This document shows positions 42,661-53,405 of a stretch of 64,000 nt of DNA, piece after piece. The notes beneath the pieces were generated by a model. The model was not told the DNA's origin. It did not search any database and saw nothing but the letters and a program-made list of their open reading frames with translations. The first letter of the stretch is position 1. Each line of letters opens with the position of its first letter. A program made the translations under genes and the position numbers. Source of the stretch: Silurus meridionalis. Its lineage: Eukaryota > Chordata > Actinopteri > Siluriformes > Siluridae. The stretch is from the NCBI RefSeq assembly GCF_014805685.1, contig NC_060885.1, forward strand, positions 23,547,632 to 23,611,631, read 5' to 3'.

Positions 42661-43468
42661 CGTGGAAGACCCAAAACAAAAACAAGCTCTCATCATCACT
42701 TTATAATTGTAGCTCTAACTCTATGCATCTCCATTCTTAAATTTATTACATATTAAACCTACACATTTTCTTTACCTCAGGATGTTTTGTTAGCTTGTGA
42801 GGTAGTGAAGTGAGTCTGTTGCTGACCGGAACCCTGCAATTATGGAGGTGTTTTCATGAGCTACGAAATGGAAGTGGATCGACCCAGAATGGTAGAATTC
42901 TCTTTTCATGAGCTTCAGGTATGCAAGGTTGACCATAGAGGGAGCTAATCATTCTTATTAGAGCAGAAGATGGAATCGGTTATGGCAAGCTTCTCTTTTC
43001 TGTGCAGTGAAATCTGACCAAGATATTTTGAACAGTCCATCAAAAATAGTATATTTAGACATGGGCTCATGTTTCTGTAATGCACATTTCCCAAAATGAT
43101 GTGAAGTGATGAAGGCTGGTAAACCACACTGATTGCCTACTATCACCCACCCAAGGGCAAGCCTCTTGGTGAAGAATGCATGGTATGGTCAATTGCATTG
43201 TGTTAACACCTGAAAAGGACTATTCTAGCTTATGTTTAGTGTTAGGAACAGACATTTCTGTAAATATTGGTGATTGCCTCTCTTTGTTATATTTGTGCTG
43301 ATCTTCCACATACTTCTTCTAATCATATTACGAATGAAGGTTTTTGTCTAAAGACTTTCTGTTTCCTTAGCTGCGATGGCTTTTCAACCGGTTTCTTTTA
43401 GCTGAGCTTGCACTTTAGCTTGTTTATCTCTTACTTCTCATTCCTTTTGGGCATTTACACAAATCAGG
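42661..43468. other. Unassigned sequence
   Basis: No recognised gene. Two overlapping short minus ORFs at 42945-43146 show no motif. Confidence 0.5.
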
Positions 43469-43735
43469 CATAACATTATAACCACTCACCTAATATTGTG
43501 TTGGTCCCCCTTTGCTGCCAAAACAGCCCTGACCCATCGAGGCAAGGACTCCATGCTGTGGTATCTGGCACCAAGATGTTAGCAGCAGATCCTTAAAGTC
43601 CTGTAAGTTGCAAGGTGGGGCCTCCATGGATCGGACTTGTTTATTCAGCCCATCCCACAAATGCTTGATTGGATTGAGATATGGGGAATTTGGAGGCCAA
43701 ATCAACAACTTCTTGTGTTTCATTGTGTATCAATT
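43469..43735 (-). mobile_element. Tc1-like element fragment
   Basis: The end reads CATAACATTATAACCAC, followed inward by the complement of a transposase C-terminus. The minus frame at 43490-43723 has WPPNSPYLNPIKHLWDGLN, where the expected D of DLNP is Y and the catalytic E of PIE is K. Only one end is present. Confidence 0.8.
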
Positions 43736-44440
43736 GGGGACACTAATATGTGCCATAAAGTAATTGGTGATGTTTGTAAATGCGCATTATGATGGAGAGT
43801 GATGATTCATATACTTGGGTTATTGACTGCCATCCAATGCGTCCCCTATTCAGGACTTGGATCTATATTGTGTTGTTAGCAACGGCAGCTGGAGTATCCC
43901 AAGAAGGGTGTGGTAAATTGAATTTCCTGCAGCTCCAGAGTCAATCAGCCCTAAAAACAAAATAAAGATTTTCTAAATGCACAATCAGAGCTGGAATTTA
44001 CTAAATAGTGCTGAGAGGTAATGAAGAGAAGAAACAGGACTTTACTCTAGCAACTACCTTCTGCCAATTTGTAGAATCAGAGAACATACTCAGTACCCTA
44101 GTTGCATTGAACTGTGAAACTTTTTGGCACAATTTTGTGCTCTCTCCTGCCCAGCAAGCAAAGTGATCAAAGTAGCATGAAACCCATGCAGACTGTCAGG
44201 TTGCCTGCAAACTTCTCAGGATAATTGATAAGCGATTATGCAGATGGAGTGGCAGTAGGGGGTGGAACTGTGTTAGCTGTTCAGTCAGCATGTTGATCTA
44301 AAGCTGCTGCTCTCAAATGACTCTAGTTTTTGGCAACACTCTTTAATGCCTGCTGTGTCAATGCGACAGTGTATTCGGAGTATTCTGTCAGAAAACAGAT
44401 GATTTATGTGCAGGTAATCATATTGTTAATTCATAGTAGT
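43736..44440. other. Unassigned sequence
   Basis: No gene recognised. Confidence 0.45.
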
Positions 44441-44442
44441 AC

Positions 44443-44582
44443 ATTTACATTTATGGCATTTGGCAGATGTCCTTATCCAGAGTGACTTAGAAGATAGCAG
44501 CTGAGGATTAAGGGCCTTGCTTAAGGGCCCAGCAGTGGAACTTACAATCCAGAGTCCAACGTCTTAACTGCTAAGCTACCAT
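44443..44582 (-). repeat. tRNA-derived SINE with Rex1-like tail
   Basis: The minus strand starts with a tRNA-like head (GGTAGCTTAGCAGTTAAG, A-box-like), passes GGGCCCTTAAGCAAGGCCC, and ends in CTCTGGATAAGGACATCTGC and ATAAATGTAAATGT. That tail matches the 3' end of the Rex1-like LINE at 23930-23980. Sharing a LINE tail is how SINEs recruit LINE reverse transcriptase. The B box is degraded. Confidence 0.7.
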
Positions 44583-44779
44583 AGTGGTTTTTACTTTAAA
44601 TACATTTCAAAGCCCAAAATTCTTTACTTTAACTTGAGTAAAAAAAGTATTGTCAGTATTTCAAGTTTTACCAGAGTATTTTAATTTATACAGTGAAGGA
44701 TGTATGTACTTTTGCCAACTCTGTCAGTTTCATATGTAGTCTGAAACACAATCATTGACTGAAACATAAACAGCTGTGT

Positions 44780-45905
44780 AAGAGGCTTAGAACCCGGGTG
44801 AGGAAAATCCAAACTCTGCTACTAAGGTGGGGTGCAAGACAGTTTTGTGTCAAAGGCCATACACCATGGCAAAACAGCACAACAACAGGGAGTTTTACTG
44901 CAACAGCAAGAATATACAGTTAGGGTTACCTGGTCTTTACCAGTTTCAAAATGTGCTGTTCAAGGTATATTAAACAAGCACAAATAAATGGGCAATGTTG
45001 AGAACTGTAGACGCAGTGGTCAGTGAAGAAAACTGAATGCAGAAGATGAAAGACATATCATGCTTACTTCCCTTCAACATCAGAAGATGTCTAGTAGTGC
45101 CATCAGCAAAGAACCAGTGGGACCCATGTTCTGTACACTCATTTACTGCCCAGAGAAGTCTGGCCGAATTGGTCTTCATGGAAAAATTGCAGACAGAATG
45201 TTATACCTCTAACATGGAAACAAGACTAATAAACTTAATTATGCACAGAAGTCAGCAAGTGCTCTGGACTGATGAGTCAAAATGTTAAATATATGTCTGT
45301 AGCAGTTGCCAAGTTGTTGGGCTAATGGGCTGGAGAGTGGTACAATAATGAATGTCTGCAGGCAACATTGAAACATGCTGGAGGTCCCTTGCATGTTTGG
45401 AGATTTGGTCAGGTTTAATGATATGCTGAGAAATACAGGCAGATACTTATCAATTCTGCAATACCATCAGGGAGGTGTCTGATTGGTACAAAATTTATTT
45501 TGCAGAAAAATAATGACCACGAACATACAGCCAATGTCATTAAGAACTATCTTCAGTGTAGAGAAAAACAAGGAGTCCTAGATGTGGTGGTTTGGCCCCC
45601 ACAGAGCACTGGTCTCAACATTATCGAGTCTGTCTGGAATTACATGAAGAGACAAAAGGATTTGGGGCAGTGAAGCCCCCACAGAGCCCTGATCTCAACA
45701 TCACTGAGCCTGTCCAGGATTGCATAAAAAAAAGGATTTGAGGCAGCCTACATCTACAGAAGATCTGTGGTTAGTGCTCCAAGATGGTTAGAACGACTTA
45801 CCTGCCAAAATCCTGCAAACACTATGTACAAGTGTAACTAAAATAATTGTTGCTGTTCTGCAGGCAAAGGGTGCTCAGACGAAATATTTATTTGATTTGG
45901 ATTTT
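44780..45905 (+). pseudogene. Decayed Tc1-like element with internal duplication
   Basis: The + strand shows LWTDESK (first aspartate region, ~45263), NNDHEHTANVIKNYL (second, ~45504) and VVWPPQSTGLNIIESVWNYM (third, ~45590) of a Tc1-type transposase. The third block is repeated about 78 bases on (45674-45750) as a diverged copy. Many frame breaks. Confidence 0.8.
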
Positions 45906-45950
45906 TCTTCTGTTTGTTTGCTTTCCATTTTGTTAATTGATAAAAAAAAC

Positions 45951-46803
45951 TAGTCAAGTCAAGTTTATTTCTATAGCGCTTTTCACAACAGACATTATCT
46001 CAGAGTCAAGGTGAATTGTGTGCATTTATTCCTGATGAGCAGCCATGGCGACTGTGGCAAGGAAAAACCCCCTTAGATGTTATGAGGAAGAAACCTTGAG
46101 AGGAACCAGATTCAAAAGGGAAACCCATCCTCATTTGGGTGACATCAAGAGTGTGATTATAAATTGTTCTGTATCTTCAATACAGAACACTGGAGAGTGA
46201 GAACTAACATGAGCACTGGAATGTAAGATTATGTGTAATGTTCTTTCTACCGTCTTTTACTGCAATTTGTGGTTATAAAACTAGGAGCTACTGAGCAACT
46301 CATAAAATAGCAACACTTGCAATCATTACAGATCCAACACCAGCTTCTCCATGCCAGAGACTTTAAATATACAAAGAGGTCCAGTGTCTAAACTCCACAT
46401 GAGGTGGGATCCAATTGGCTCTGGTATGTCTCTAGATGGTTTGTGATGTTTGCAGGGTTGGCATCTACTTCTTTAAAGGTCCACAATCTTCATGAAGTGG
46501 GACGTGACTGGGGCTGGAGAGGAATTAGCATAGCTGCTGTCCATAATGTTAACAAGCACAAGTTGATAATGTGCATTTGATCAGATGTAATGGAGCACAA
46601 GGTTATCATATGTGATGTGTGTTATGTTTAGGCTTTGCTAAAAAGATACGTTTTTAATCTGCACTTAAACTGTAAGAGTGTGTCTGAGCCACGAACACTG
46701 TCAGGAAGACTATTGCAAAGTTTAGGAACTAAATGTAAGAATGCTCTACTACCTTTAGTGGACTTTGCTATTTTAGGAACTACTAGAAGTAGTCTAGTAG
46801 TTT
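45951..46803 (-). mobile_element. L2-type LINE, 3' part, left of the gypsy insert
   Basis: The minus frame within 46628-46805 reads LLLVVPKIAKSTKGSRAFLHLV, then PKLCNSLPDSVRGSD and CRLKTYLFSKA. A 3' UTR follows to about 45955, ending in AGCGCTATAGAAATAAACTT and a TTGACT tail. The coding sequence continues across the gypsy element at 51392. Confidence 0.9.
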
Positions 46804-46808
46804 GAGAT
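46804..46808. other. Target-site duplication GAGAT, left
   Basis: Matches 51387-51391 exactly on the other side of the gypsy element. Confidence 0.9.
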
Positions 46809-46960
46809 TGTTTATGCAGCAGTATAAGCATAAATAAAAGGCAGACACGAGAGTGTAACTCAGCAACTTTTATCTGCAACAGAGCAGTCCAACTAGCCTC
46901 AAAACCAACAAGGCATGAGCAATCAACCGTCGATCGCATGATCCATTACATCCTGTAACA
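46809..46960 (-). repeat. 3' LTR of gypsy element
   Basis: 152 bases, direct repeat of 51232-51386. The PPT (AAAGGGGGA on the minus strand, 46961-46969) abuts it. Confidence 0.95.
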
Positions 46961-47074
46961 TCCCCCTTTACAAATAAGAACAAATGGAATCCCCTTTTTT
47001 ACACTAAATAAGAACAAATACTATATGACTTTGGGCTTTGCTTTAAGTAAACTGCCACAATAACATTTATAACA

Positions 47075-48742
47075 TTAAATATCCAGCCTTTTAGGTGGCT
47101 TGGACAATCGGCCAGCCCTAGTATACGTGTGTCCATCTGATGGTGAGAGTTTGACAAGGTCAGGTGAAGCCTGTGGCGAAGGCTTCACAAGAGATGAATC
47201 AGCAAGGGCTCCTGTAACGCTACTCTCCGGCATAAGAGGCATCTCGGGTTCACTTGTGTCCAATGCTTGTGTGGCGGTTGACTCTGCCACTCTCAAGTGC
47301 ACTCTGTTTCGTCTATATAAGGATCCATCCACATTAACAAGATAAGATCGTGGTGCTACTTTCTGAAGGCAGGTGCCGACCTTCCAGAGTGCAGGGTTTT
47401 TCTGTGGAAGGGGCTTCATACGTATCTTCTCACCAATGTTCAGCTCTGGCAGATCACAAGCTGACCTGTCATAATAGGATTTTGCCTGCTGCTTTCGGTG
47501 TTGAAGCCTCTCAACAACCCCCGTGACCACAGATGGCTCCAGAAGCTTGTTTGTTACTGGAAGAGACGTTTTCAGTCTCCGCGACATCAACCTTTGTGCA
47601 GGGCTACTGTCCATATTTTCAGTTGGGGTGTTTCTCCAATGAAGTATTGCTTTCCAAGGGTCAGTTCTGTCGTGCATGGCTTTGCGCAGAAGGTTTTTTG
47701 CAATCTTGACGGCTGACTCAGCCTTTCCATTTGATTTAGGATGTCTTGGTGAAGAAGTGACATGCTCAAATTCCCAGTTGGAGGCGAAGCGCTTAAACAG
47801 AGCACCGAACTGAGGGCCATTATCTGTGATAACTCTATCTGGCTGACCATGTCGAGCAAACTGAGCCTTGCAGCGCTTGATGACTGTCTCTGCAGATAGG
47901 TCAGGAAGCAGTTCAATCTCCCAAAAGTCTGAGAAATGGTCCACAATTATAAGATAGTCCTTTTGTCTGTGACTGAATAAGTCCATGCTGACAATCTGCC
48001 ATGGCCTGCTGGGGATGTCGTGAGATAGCATGGTTTCCTTCTGTTGGTTGTGTGCAAATTCATTGCAAGTTGAACAGTTACTCACAAAGTCTTTGATTTC
48101 TGCTTGCATACTAGGCCAATACAGTGTGTCACGGGCCTGACGATAACATCGTCGCCTCCTATATGGCTTGAATGTATGCGTTTGAGCATCTCTGGACGTA
48201 GTGATTTGGGAATGATGACTTTCTGACCTCGGTACAAAATACCATCTTGCACTTATCTCATCTCTATAAGGCCAGTATTCTCGGATGATGTGTGTTGTCC
48301 TTTCTTTCTCATCAGGCCAGCCTGCCAGGACAATGGTTTTGAGGGCCTGTAACGCTTCATCCCTTTCAGTATGCTCCCTGATTGTCCTCAACCGCTGGTC
48401 CGTCACATTCAAGTATTCTGCTTGGTTGATGAGTTGTACCTTTTCCTGCTCTTTTTGCAAATGACATATGGCATGCCTCTGGTAAATGGCTCCCTTGCCT
48501 GTACAGTCAGCAGCTGCTCTGCTCAACATGTCACTGATGAACATTTTAGGCCCTGGCTTGTAGACAACTTTGAGACTGTAGTTTTGAAGTGTCATGAGCA
48601 TGCTTTGAAGCCGCTTGGGTGCGCTGAGAAGTGGTTTGCTGAATATAGTGATCAGGGTTTGTGGTCTGTCTCTGCTGTGACCAACTCTCGTCCGTACAGG
48701 TAATGGTGAAACCTTTGACAAGCGAAGACAATGCTGAGACAC
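47075..48742 (-). CDS. pol: Gypsy integrase and end of RNase H
   Basis: 555 codons. The opening out-of-frame head merges near residue 40 into SKPLLSAPKRLQSMLM and YKPGPKMFISDMLSRA, the end of RNase H. Integrase has a zinc finger ending in CSTCNEF, then the DDE core: VSMDLFS, ITDNGPQF and SNGKAESAVK. The C-terminus has YYDRSACDLPELNIGEKIRM and a Pro/Ser-rich tail. It is separated from the upstream frame by one base near 48660. Confidence 0.95.
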   Translation of the reverse strand: MSQHCLRLSKVSPLPVRTRVGHSRDRPQTLITIFSKPLLSAPKRLQSMLMTLQNYSLKVVYKPGPKMFISDMLSRAAADCTGKGAIYQRHAICHLQKEQEKVQLINQAEYLNVTDQRLRTIREHTERDEALQALKTIVLAGWPDEKERTTHIIREYWPYRDEISARWYFVPRSESHHSQITTSRDAQTHTFKPYRRRRCYRQARDTLYWPSMQAEIKDFVSNCSTCNEFAHNQQKETMLSHDIPSRPWQIVSMDLFSHRQKDYLIIVDHFSDFWEIELLPDLSAETVIKRCKAQFARHGQPDRVITDNGPQFGALFKRFASNWEFEHVTSSPRHPKSNGKAESAVKIAKNLLRKAMHDRTDPWKAILHWRNTPTENMDSSPAQRLMSRRLKTSLPVTNKLLEPSVVTGVVERLQHRKQQAKSYYDRSACDLPELNIGEKIRMKPLPQKNPALWKVGTCLQKVAPRSYLVNVDGSLYRRNRVHLRVAESTATQALDTSEPEMPLMPESSVTGALADSSLVKPSPQASPDLVKLSPSDGHTYTRAGRLSKPPKRLDI

Positions 48743-50715
48743 TCTTTTTCGATTTGTGCGTAATTTTTTTCAGTGGGAGTCAGTGCTCTTGAAGCAAAGG
48801 CGACAGGCTGTCCTTCTTGCATAAGGCAGCACCCAAGACCGCTTTGGCTGGAATCACTTTGTACTGTGACAGGCTTGGCAACATAGTAATAGCGTAGCAC
48901 AGGCATCGATGTGGCCATGGCTTTCAGCTTGCAGACTGAATCTTCATGTTTGGGTAGCCAGTGCCATGGGGTGTCTTTGTCGAGCAAACCCCGCAGTGGC
49001 TCGCAAACAGTAGACAAGTGGGGCATGAATTTGGCTAAATAATTAGCAAAGCCAATGAGACGCTGTACACCTTTAGCATCTGTAGGGTAGGGCATGTCCA
49101 TGATGGCCCTCACCTTTTCTGGGTCAGGCTTCAAGCCCATGGATGAAAGAATATGACCATGGAACTTCACTTTGTTTACTTTAAATTGCAACTTTTTTAA
49201 GCTAAGCCGTAGCTTGACCTCCCTGCAACGCTCCAACAGGGCCTGCAGCTTGTGATCATGATCATTTTCAGCTTGCTGGTCCGTGTCACCGCAACCAACA
49301 ACAAGAATATCATCTGCGATGGGCTCAATGCCCATTAGACCTGCTAAGAGTTCATGCTGTTTCCGTTGATAGACCTCAGGTGCCACTGAGACACCAAATA
49401 GTAGTTTTAGCCACCTTTTCCTGCCCCATGGGGTCCAGAATGTGGTCATGAAGCTGCTCTCTTGGTCAAGCTTGCACTGTAAGAATGCATGTTTGGCATC
49501 AACCAACGTGAAGATCCTTGCTTTAGGCAATTTGTATAAAACATCCTCCAGGGTTGGCATGATATAATGAGAGCGTTTTAGAGCTTTGTTTAGAAACTTT
49601 GGGTCTAAGCAAATTCTCAGCTTGTCTGGTTGTTTTACTATCACCATGTTGCTGATCCAATCTGTTGGCTCTGTAACATCTGTAATATGACCATCGGCCT
49701 GATATGCATCCAGTTGGGCTTTTACTGTTGCTTTCATAGCAATTGGAACATTTCTTGGGGCACACTGTATCGGTGTAACACTGGGATCCAGCTCAAAATG
49801 GACCTCACCAAGCAGTGATTCCACAGGCAAGTTGAACACATCACTGTATTTATCAATTAACTGTTCCTTAGTCAGAGGCTCAGACCGTTCATATCCAATT
49901 TTGAGCACGTCATCTGGTATTGTGATCTGCATCAGGCCTAGCTGTTCACAAGTTGAGCCTGAGAGAAGTGGATTTTGACTTGATTCTACTATCTCAAAAG
50001 ACAGCTGATATTTCTCTCCTTTGACCACACATTCTGTATCAAAAACGCCCATGGAGTCCAGCGACTCGCCTGAGTACAGCCGTAGTTTGGCGCTACTAGG
50101 GCGGAGTGGTGTGTGTGGAGCCACCTTTACTTTGTCCTTGTAGCTCATCACATTGCATGTTGCTCCTGAATCTAACTGACAACGCAGTGACTTGCCATGT
50201 AATTGCAGAGAAACAAACCATTTCTTTCCTTTCATGTGCACCGTGCTAATGGACTCAACTACGTAAATATCATCATCACTGTCCCCAACCGGCTCCTTAG
50301 AATGTTCAATGCAGTGAAGCTTCCCCTCCGTAGATCTGCTTTTACTCTTAAGGCATACTTTAGCAAAGTGATTGTCAGTTCCACAAAGTCTACATGTTTT
50401 GCCATATGCTGGACAGTAATCCCGGCCTCTTGAATGCACATTACCACAGTATCGGCATGTCTTGCTTGTGTCCAAGAGTCTTGGCGAATTACTCTGCATC
50501 CGCTGATTAGGCCTGAATGGTTTTCTAGCAACAGTGTGAACAGTTTCGGCTACAGTAGGCATGCATGCTGCATCCATCGCTCTCATATGCATAGCGGTCT
50601 GTTCAGCTGTGCGACACATCTCAATGGCTGTGAGCAGCGTTAAATTTTTTTCACTTAACAACCTGCGTCTGGTTCCTTCATTTATAATGCCCAGTACAAT
50701 TTTGTCACGAATCAT
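48652..50715 (-). CDS. pol: Gypsy gag C-terminus, protease, RT, RNase H
   Basis: 687 codons. Nucleocapsid with Cys motifs near residues 87-120 (CRYCGNVH; CRLCGTDNHFAKVC is a canonical CX2CX4HX4C). Protease active site CQLDSGATCNVM near residue 180. RT has ILDPKF-type CLDPKFLNKALKRSHYIMPT, FTLVDAKHAFLQCKL and IADDILVVG, the latter replacing the common Y.DD with A-D-D. RNase H shows VQSDSSQSGLGCCLMQ and ends in AETDHKP at a frameshift. Gag and pol share one frame. Confidence 0.95.
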   Translation of the reverse strand: MIRDKIVLGIINEGTRRRLLSEKNLTLLTAIEMCRTAEQTAMHMRAMDAACMPTVAETVHTVARKPFRPNQRMQSNSPRLLDTSKTCRYCGNVHSRGRDYCPAYGKTCRLCGTDNHFAKVCLKSKSRSTEGKLHCIEHSKEPVGDSDDDIYVVESISTVHMKGKKWFVSLQLHGKSLRCQLDSGATCNVMSYKDKVKVAPHTPLRPSSAKLRLYSGESLDSMGVFDTECVVKGEKYQLSFEIVESSQNPLLSGSTCEQLGLMQITIPDDVLKIGYERSEPLTKEQLIDKYSDVFNLPVESLLGEVHFELDPSVTPIQCAPRNVPIAMKATVKAQLDAYQADGHITDVTEPTDWISNMVIVKQPDKLRICLDPKFLNKALKRSHYIMPTLEDVLYKLPKARIFTLVDAKHAFLQCKLDQESSFMTTFWTPWGRKRWLKLLFGVSVAPEVYQRKQHELLAGLMGIEPIADDILVVGCGDTDQQAENDHDHKLQALLERCREVKLRLSLKKLQFKVNKVKFHGHILSSMGLKPDPEKVRAIMDMPYPTDAKGVQRLIGFANYLAKFMPHLSTVCEPLRGLLDKDTPWHWLPKHEDSVCKLKAMATSMPVLRYYYVAKPVTVQSDSSQSGLGCCLMQEGQPVAFASRALTPTEKNYAQIEKECLSIVFACQRFHHYLYGRELVTAETDHKP

Positions 50716-50723
50716 TTCATCCT

Positions 50724-51153
50724 TTAATCCACCATAATCACAAGTCGTTGCTTTTCTCTCAATCTGGTCACAAAATTTTCTATGGATTCCCCTTCCTCCT
50801 GTTTACAACAGCCGAACACATACCTCTCATAAATGACATTTCTGGCAGGTTTGAAGTATGCTTCCAATGCATCTAGGATGGTTTTAATGTCTCTTTGTTG
50901 TTCATCTGTGAGATTCAGATTGTGCCGGTAAACATGTCTGCATTCAGATCCCATCACGCTTCTCAATATAGCAGCTTGTACTTCCTGGTCTTTTCAGCCA
51001 GGCCAGTGACCAGCGCATAATCCTCGAACTCGGCTCTGAATAAGTCCCAGTTAGCGCCCAGTCTCCGTTCATGTTCATCGGTAATGGCGGAGGTATATTA
51101 GCCGGTACGCCGCTCGGCGGGCGAAGCGCGACCGCAGCATTATCAGCGTCCAT
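50724..51153 (-). pseudogene. gag: Gypsy gag N-terminal part, frame-broken
   Basis: The ATG at 51153 opens MDADNAAVALRPPSGVPA. The frame shifts near 50950 into a piece with LNLTDEQQRDIKTILDALEAYF and EEGESIENFVTRLREKQR, the typical capsid-like helical block of gypsy gag, then shifts again near 50720 into the main frame. The homopolymer context of the breaks is compatible with sequencing errors. Confidence 0.85.
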
Positions 51154-51231
51154 AATCGCTAAACTTCTTAGATCGGAATTAGCAAACACAGCGTCAACTT
51201 AAGAAAACGCGCTAGGCATCTTCTGACACCA

Positions 51232-51386
51232 TGTTTATGCAGCAGTATAAGCATAAATAAAAGGCAGACACGAGAGTGTAACTCAGCAACTTTTATCTGC
51301 AACAGAGCAGTCCAACTAGCCTGAAAACCAACAACAAGGCATGAGCAATCAACCGTCGATCACATGATCCATTACATCCTGTAACA
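51232..51386 (-). repeat. 5' LTR of gypsy element
   Basis: 155 bases; differs from the other LTR mainly by an extra AAC. A PBS-like TGGTGTCAGAAGATGC on the minus strand abuts it (51216-51231). Confidence 0.95.
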
Positions 51387-51391
51387 GAGAT
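51387..51391. other. Target-site duplication GAGAT, right
   Basis: Matches 46804-46808. Confidence 0.9.
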
Positions 51392-52632
51392 CTCAGGGAG
51401 TGTGACAGATTGTATTGTGTTAGAAGACTGGAAAGATACATGGGAGCCAAACCATTTAGTGTTTTGTAGGTAAGTAGCAGTAGTTTGTAGTAGATTAGAA
51501 ACTTAACAGGTAGCCAGTGTAGGGATGATAAGATTGGGGTTATATGGTAATATTTTCTTGACTTTGTGAGAACTCAGTCTGCTGCATTCTGGACAATCTG
51601 TAGCTTGTTTATTAATAATGCAGGACATCCACCTAGTGATGCATTACAAAAGTCTAGTCTGGAGGTCATGAATGCATGGACAAGCTTCTCTGCATCAGAT
51701 ATAGACAACATGTTTCTTAGCTTAGCAATATTTCTAAGGTGGAAGAAGGCTGTTTTTGTAACATGGTTGATATGATTTTTAAAAGACAATTTGCTGTCTA
51801 AAATAACTCCCAGGTCTTTTACTGTTGAACTAGTAGTTACAGAACATCCGTCTAAATGCATGACTTTCTATTTAATAATAGAAAGTCATGAGTCATCCAG
51901 TCTTTTAATTCTTTACAACACTCAGTTATCCGAGCCGAATGAGCTGTATCGTCTGGTTTCGATAAGATATATAGCTGGGTATTATCAGAATAACAGTGGA
52001 AGCTAATCCCATGTTTGTTTTTCTAATACTATTATTTTTTTCAGTGAAGAAATTCATAAAGTCCTCACTACTAAACTGTGATGGAATAAATTTTTCAGAT
52101 ACCTGATTTGTTGTTAATTTAGCTCCTGTACTGAAAAGGAACCTGGGATTGTTTTTGTTGTTTTCTATGAGTTTGGTCAGGTGCTCAGCTCTAGCAGCAT
52201 TTAGCACCTGTCTGTAGCTGAGCATACTGTCTTTATACCCAATTCTAAATACCTCTAATTTAGTTTTTCTCCATTTTCTTTCCAGATTACAGGCTGTTCT
52301 CTTGAGGGCATGCGTATGACTATTTTATCATGGTGCATGTGTTTTTACTCTAAACTTTTATAACCGGATGGGGGAATCGATGTCTAAAGTGCTAGTGAGG
52401 GTAAGGTCTATGTTGTTAGCCATTTCATCAAGGTTGTTAGCATTTATGGGTTTAGTGAGAAATTGAGAGAAATCAGGCAGGTTATTTCTGAATCTGTCCT
52501 TAGTGGTCGAAAGAATAGTCCTACCAAGTCGTGGTAAACGTGGTGAAACATGGCTAATATGCTCTACCGGTGGTGTGTACAATATTAGGCAATGGTCTGT
52601 GATGTCATCACTCTGAGCTAAAATATCTATAT

Positions 52633-52692
<60 letters not shown>

Positions 52693-52985
52693 TTGTTTAA
52701 CCCCAAAAGAGTTTAATAAGTCCAAAAATGATAGTCTTAGGGCATCGGTTGCATCATCTACATGAATATTAAAATCTCCTACAAGCAGCACTTTATCAAA
52801 ATTGATCAAGAGGTCTGAAAGAAAACAAGCAAACTCTTGAAGAAAATCACCTTGAGGCCCTGGAGGGTCTGTACATGGTGGCCAGAGCAATAGATAGTAG
52901 GGGTTTTCTATGTATGTCTTAAAGAATGAGCACTTCAAACGATTTAAACCTGAATCCTAATTTTTAAACTATAAACTATTGACAC
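51392..52985 (-). mobile_element. L2-type LINE, 5' part, right of the gypsy insert
   Basis: Minus strand in order. Endonuclease end at 52627-52938 (LLVGDFNIHVDDATDALRLS, FLDLLNSFG). Linker at 52358-52582. Pre-RT at 51926-52225 (NAARAEHLTKLIENNKNNPR, FLFSTGAKLT). RT C-terminal part at 51574-51861 (VKDLGVILDSKLSFKNHINH, FMTSRLDFCNASLGG). Most of RT, including the YADD box, is deleted near 51861-51926, so the element was dead apart from the gypsy insertion. A (TA)n tract lies within it at 52635-52689. Confidence 0.9.
52635..52689. repeat. (TA)n microsatellite inside L2
   Basis: About 27 TA units. Confidence 0.95.
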
Positions 52986-53405
52986 TTTTTTAAAACCTTT
53001 GCACAGTACTGTTTATTATAGACAAGCTCTAAGTAAGAACTTGAGATCTTGATGTTGGTTTTTACATATCAGAAGGCACTCTAATTTTATCCAGCTAGTA
53101 AGCTAACTTCAGTTATATGGTAGCTGAAAGATGTCCAGCTACATATTTTGCATAAAATATAATGCAACACCACACAACTTAAAATCACTTTAGTCGCCTG
53201 CATTTTATTTTTATTTTTTTATGTATATATCATAGACAGTACAGTCAAGAACTGGTTTCTTACTAATTGCCTAGGTCTGTCTATGTCTGATGGTTAGGTA
53301 ATGCCCACTAACAGTTCTAGCAGTTCCTTGTATACAAGACATACTAATCAAAGTATATGCCACTGTTCAAGAACCCATCCTGTATAATTTTTGTTTGTAG
53401 GTGGA
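52986..53405. other. Unassigned sequence
   Basis: No gene or classified repeat recognised. Confidence 0.45.

Larger units (their letters stand above)
46809..51386 (-). mobile_element. Ty3/gypsy LTR retrotransposon inserted in L2
   Basis: A 4,578-base element with short LTRs (152 and 155 bases), a 5-bp GAGAT duplication, PPT and PBS abutting the LTRs, and gag-PR-RT-RH-IN order. LTRs begin TGTTTATG and end TAACA. They differ by a 3-base AAC unit and about two substitutions. There is no chromodomain and no env. Two or three single-base lesions break gag and pol, so this copy is young but probably inactive. Confidence 0.95.
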
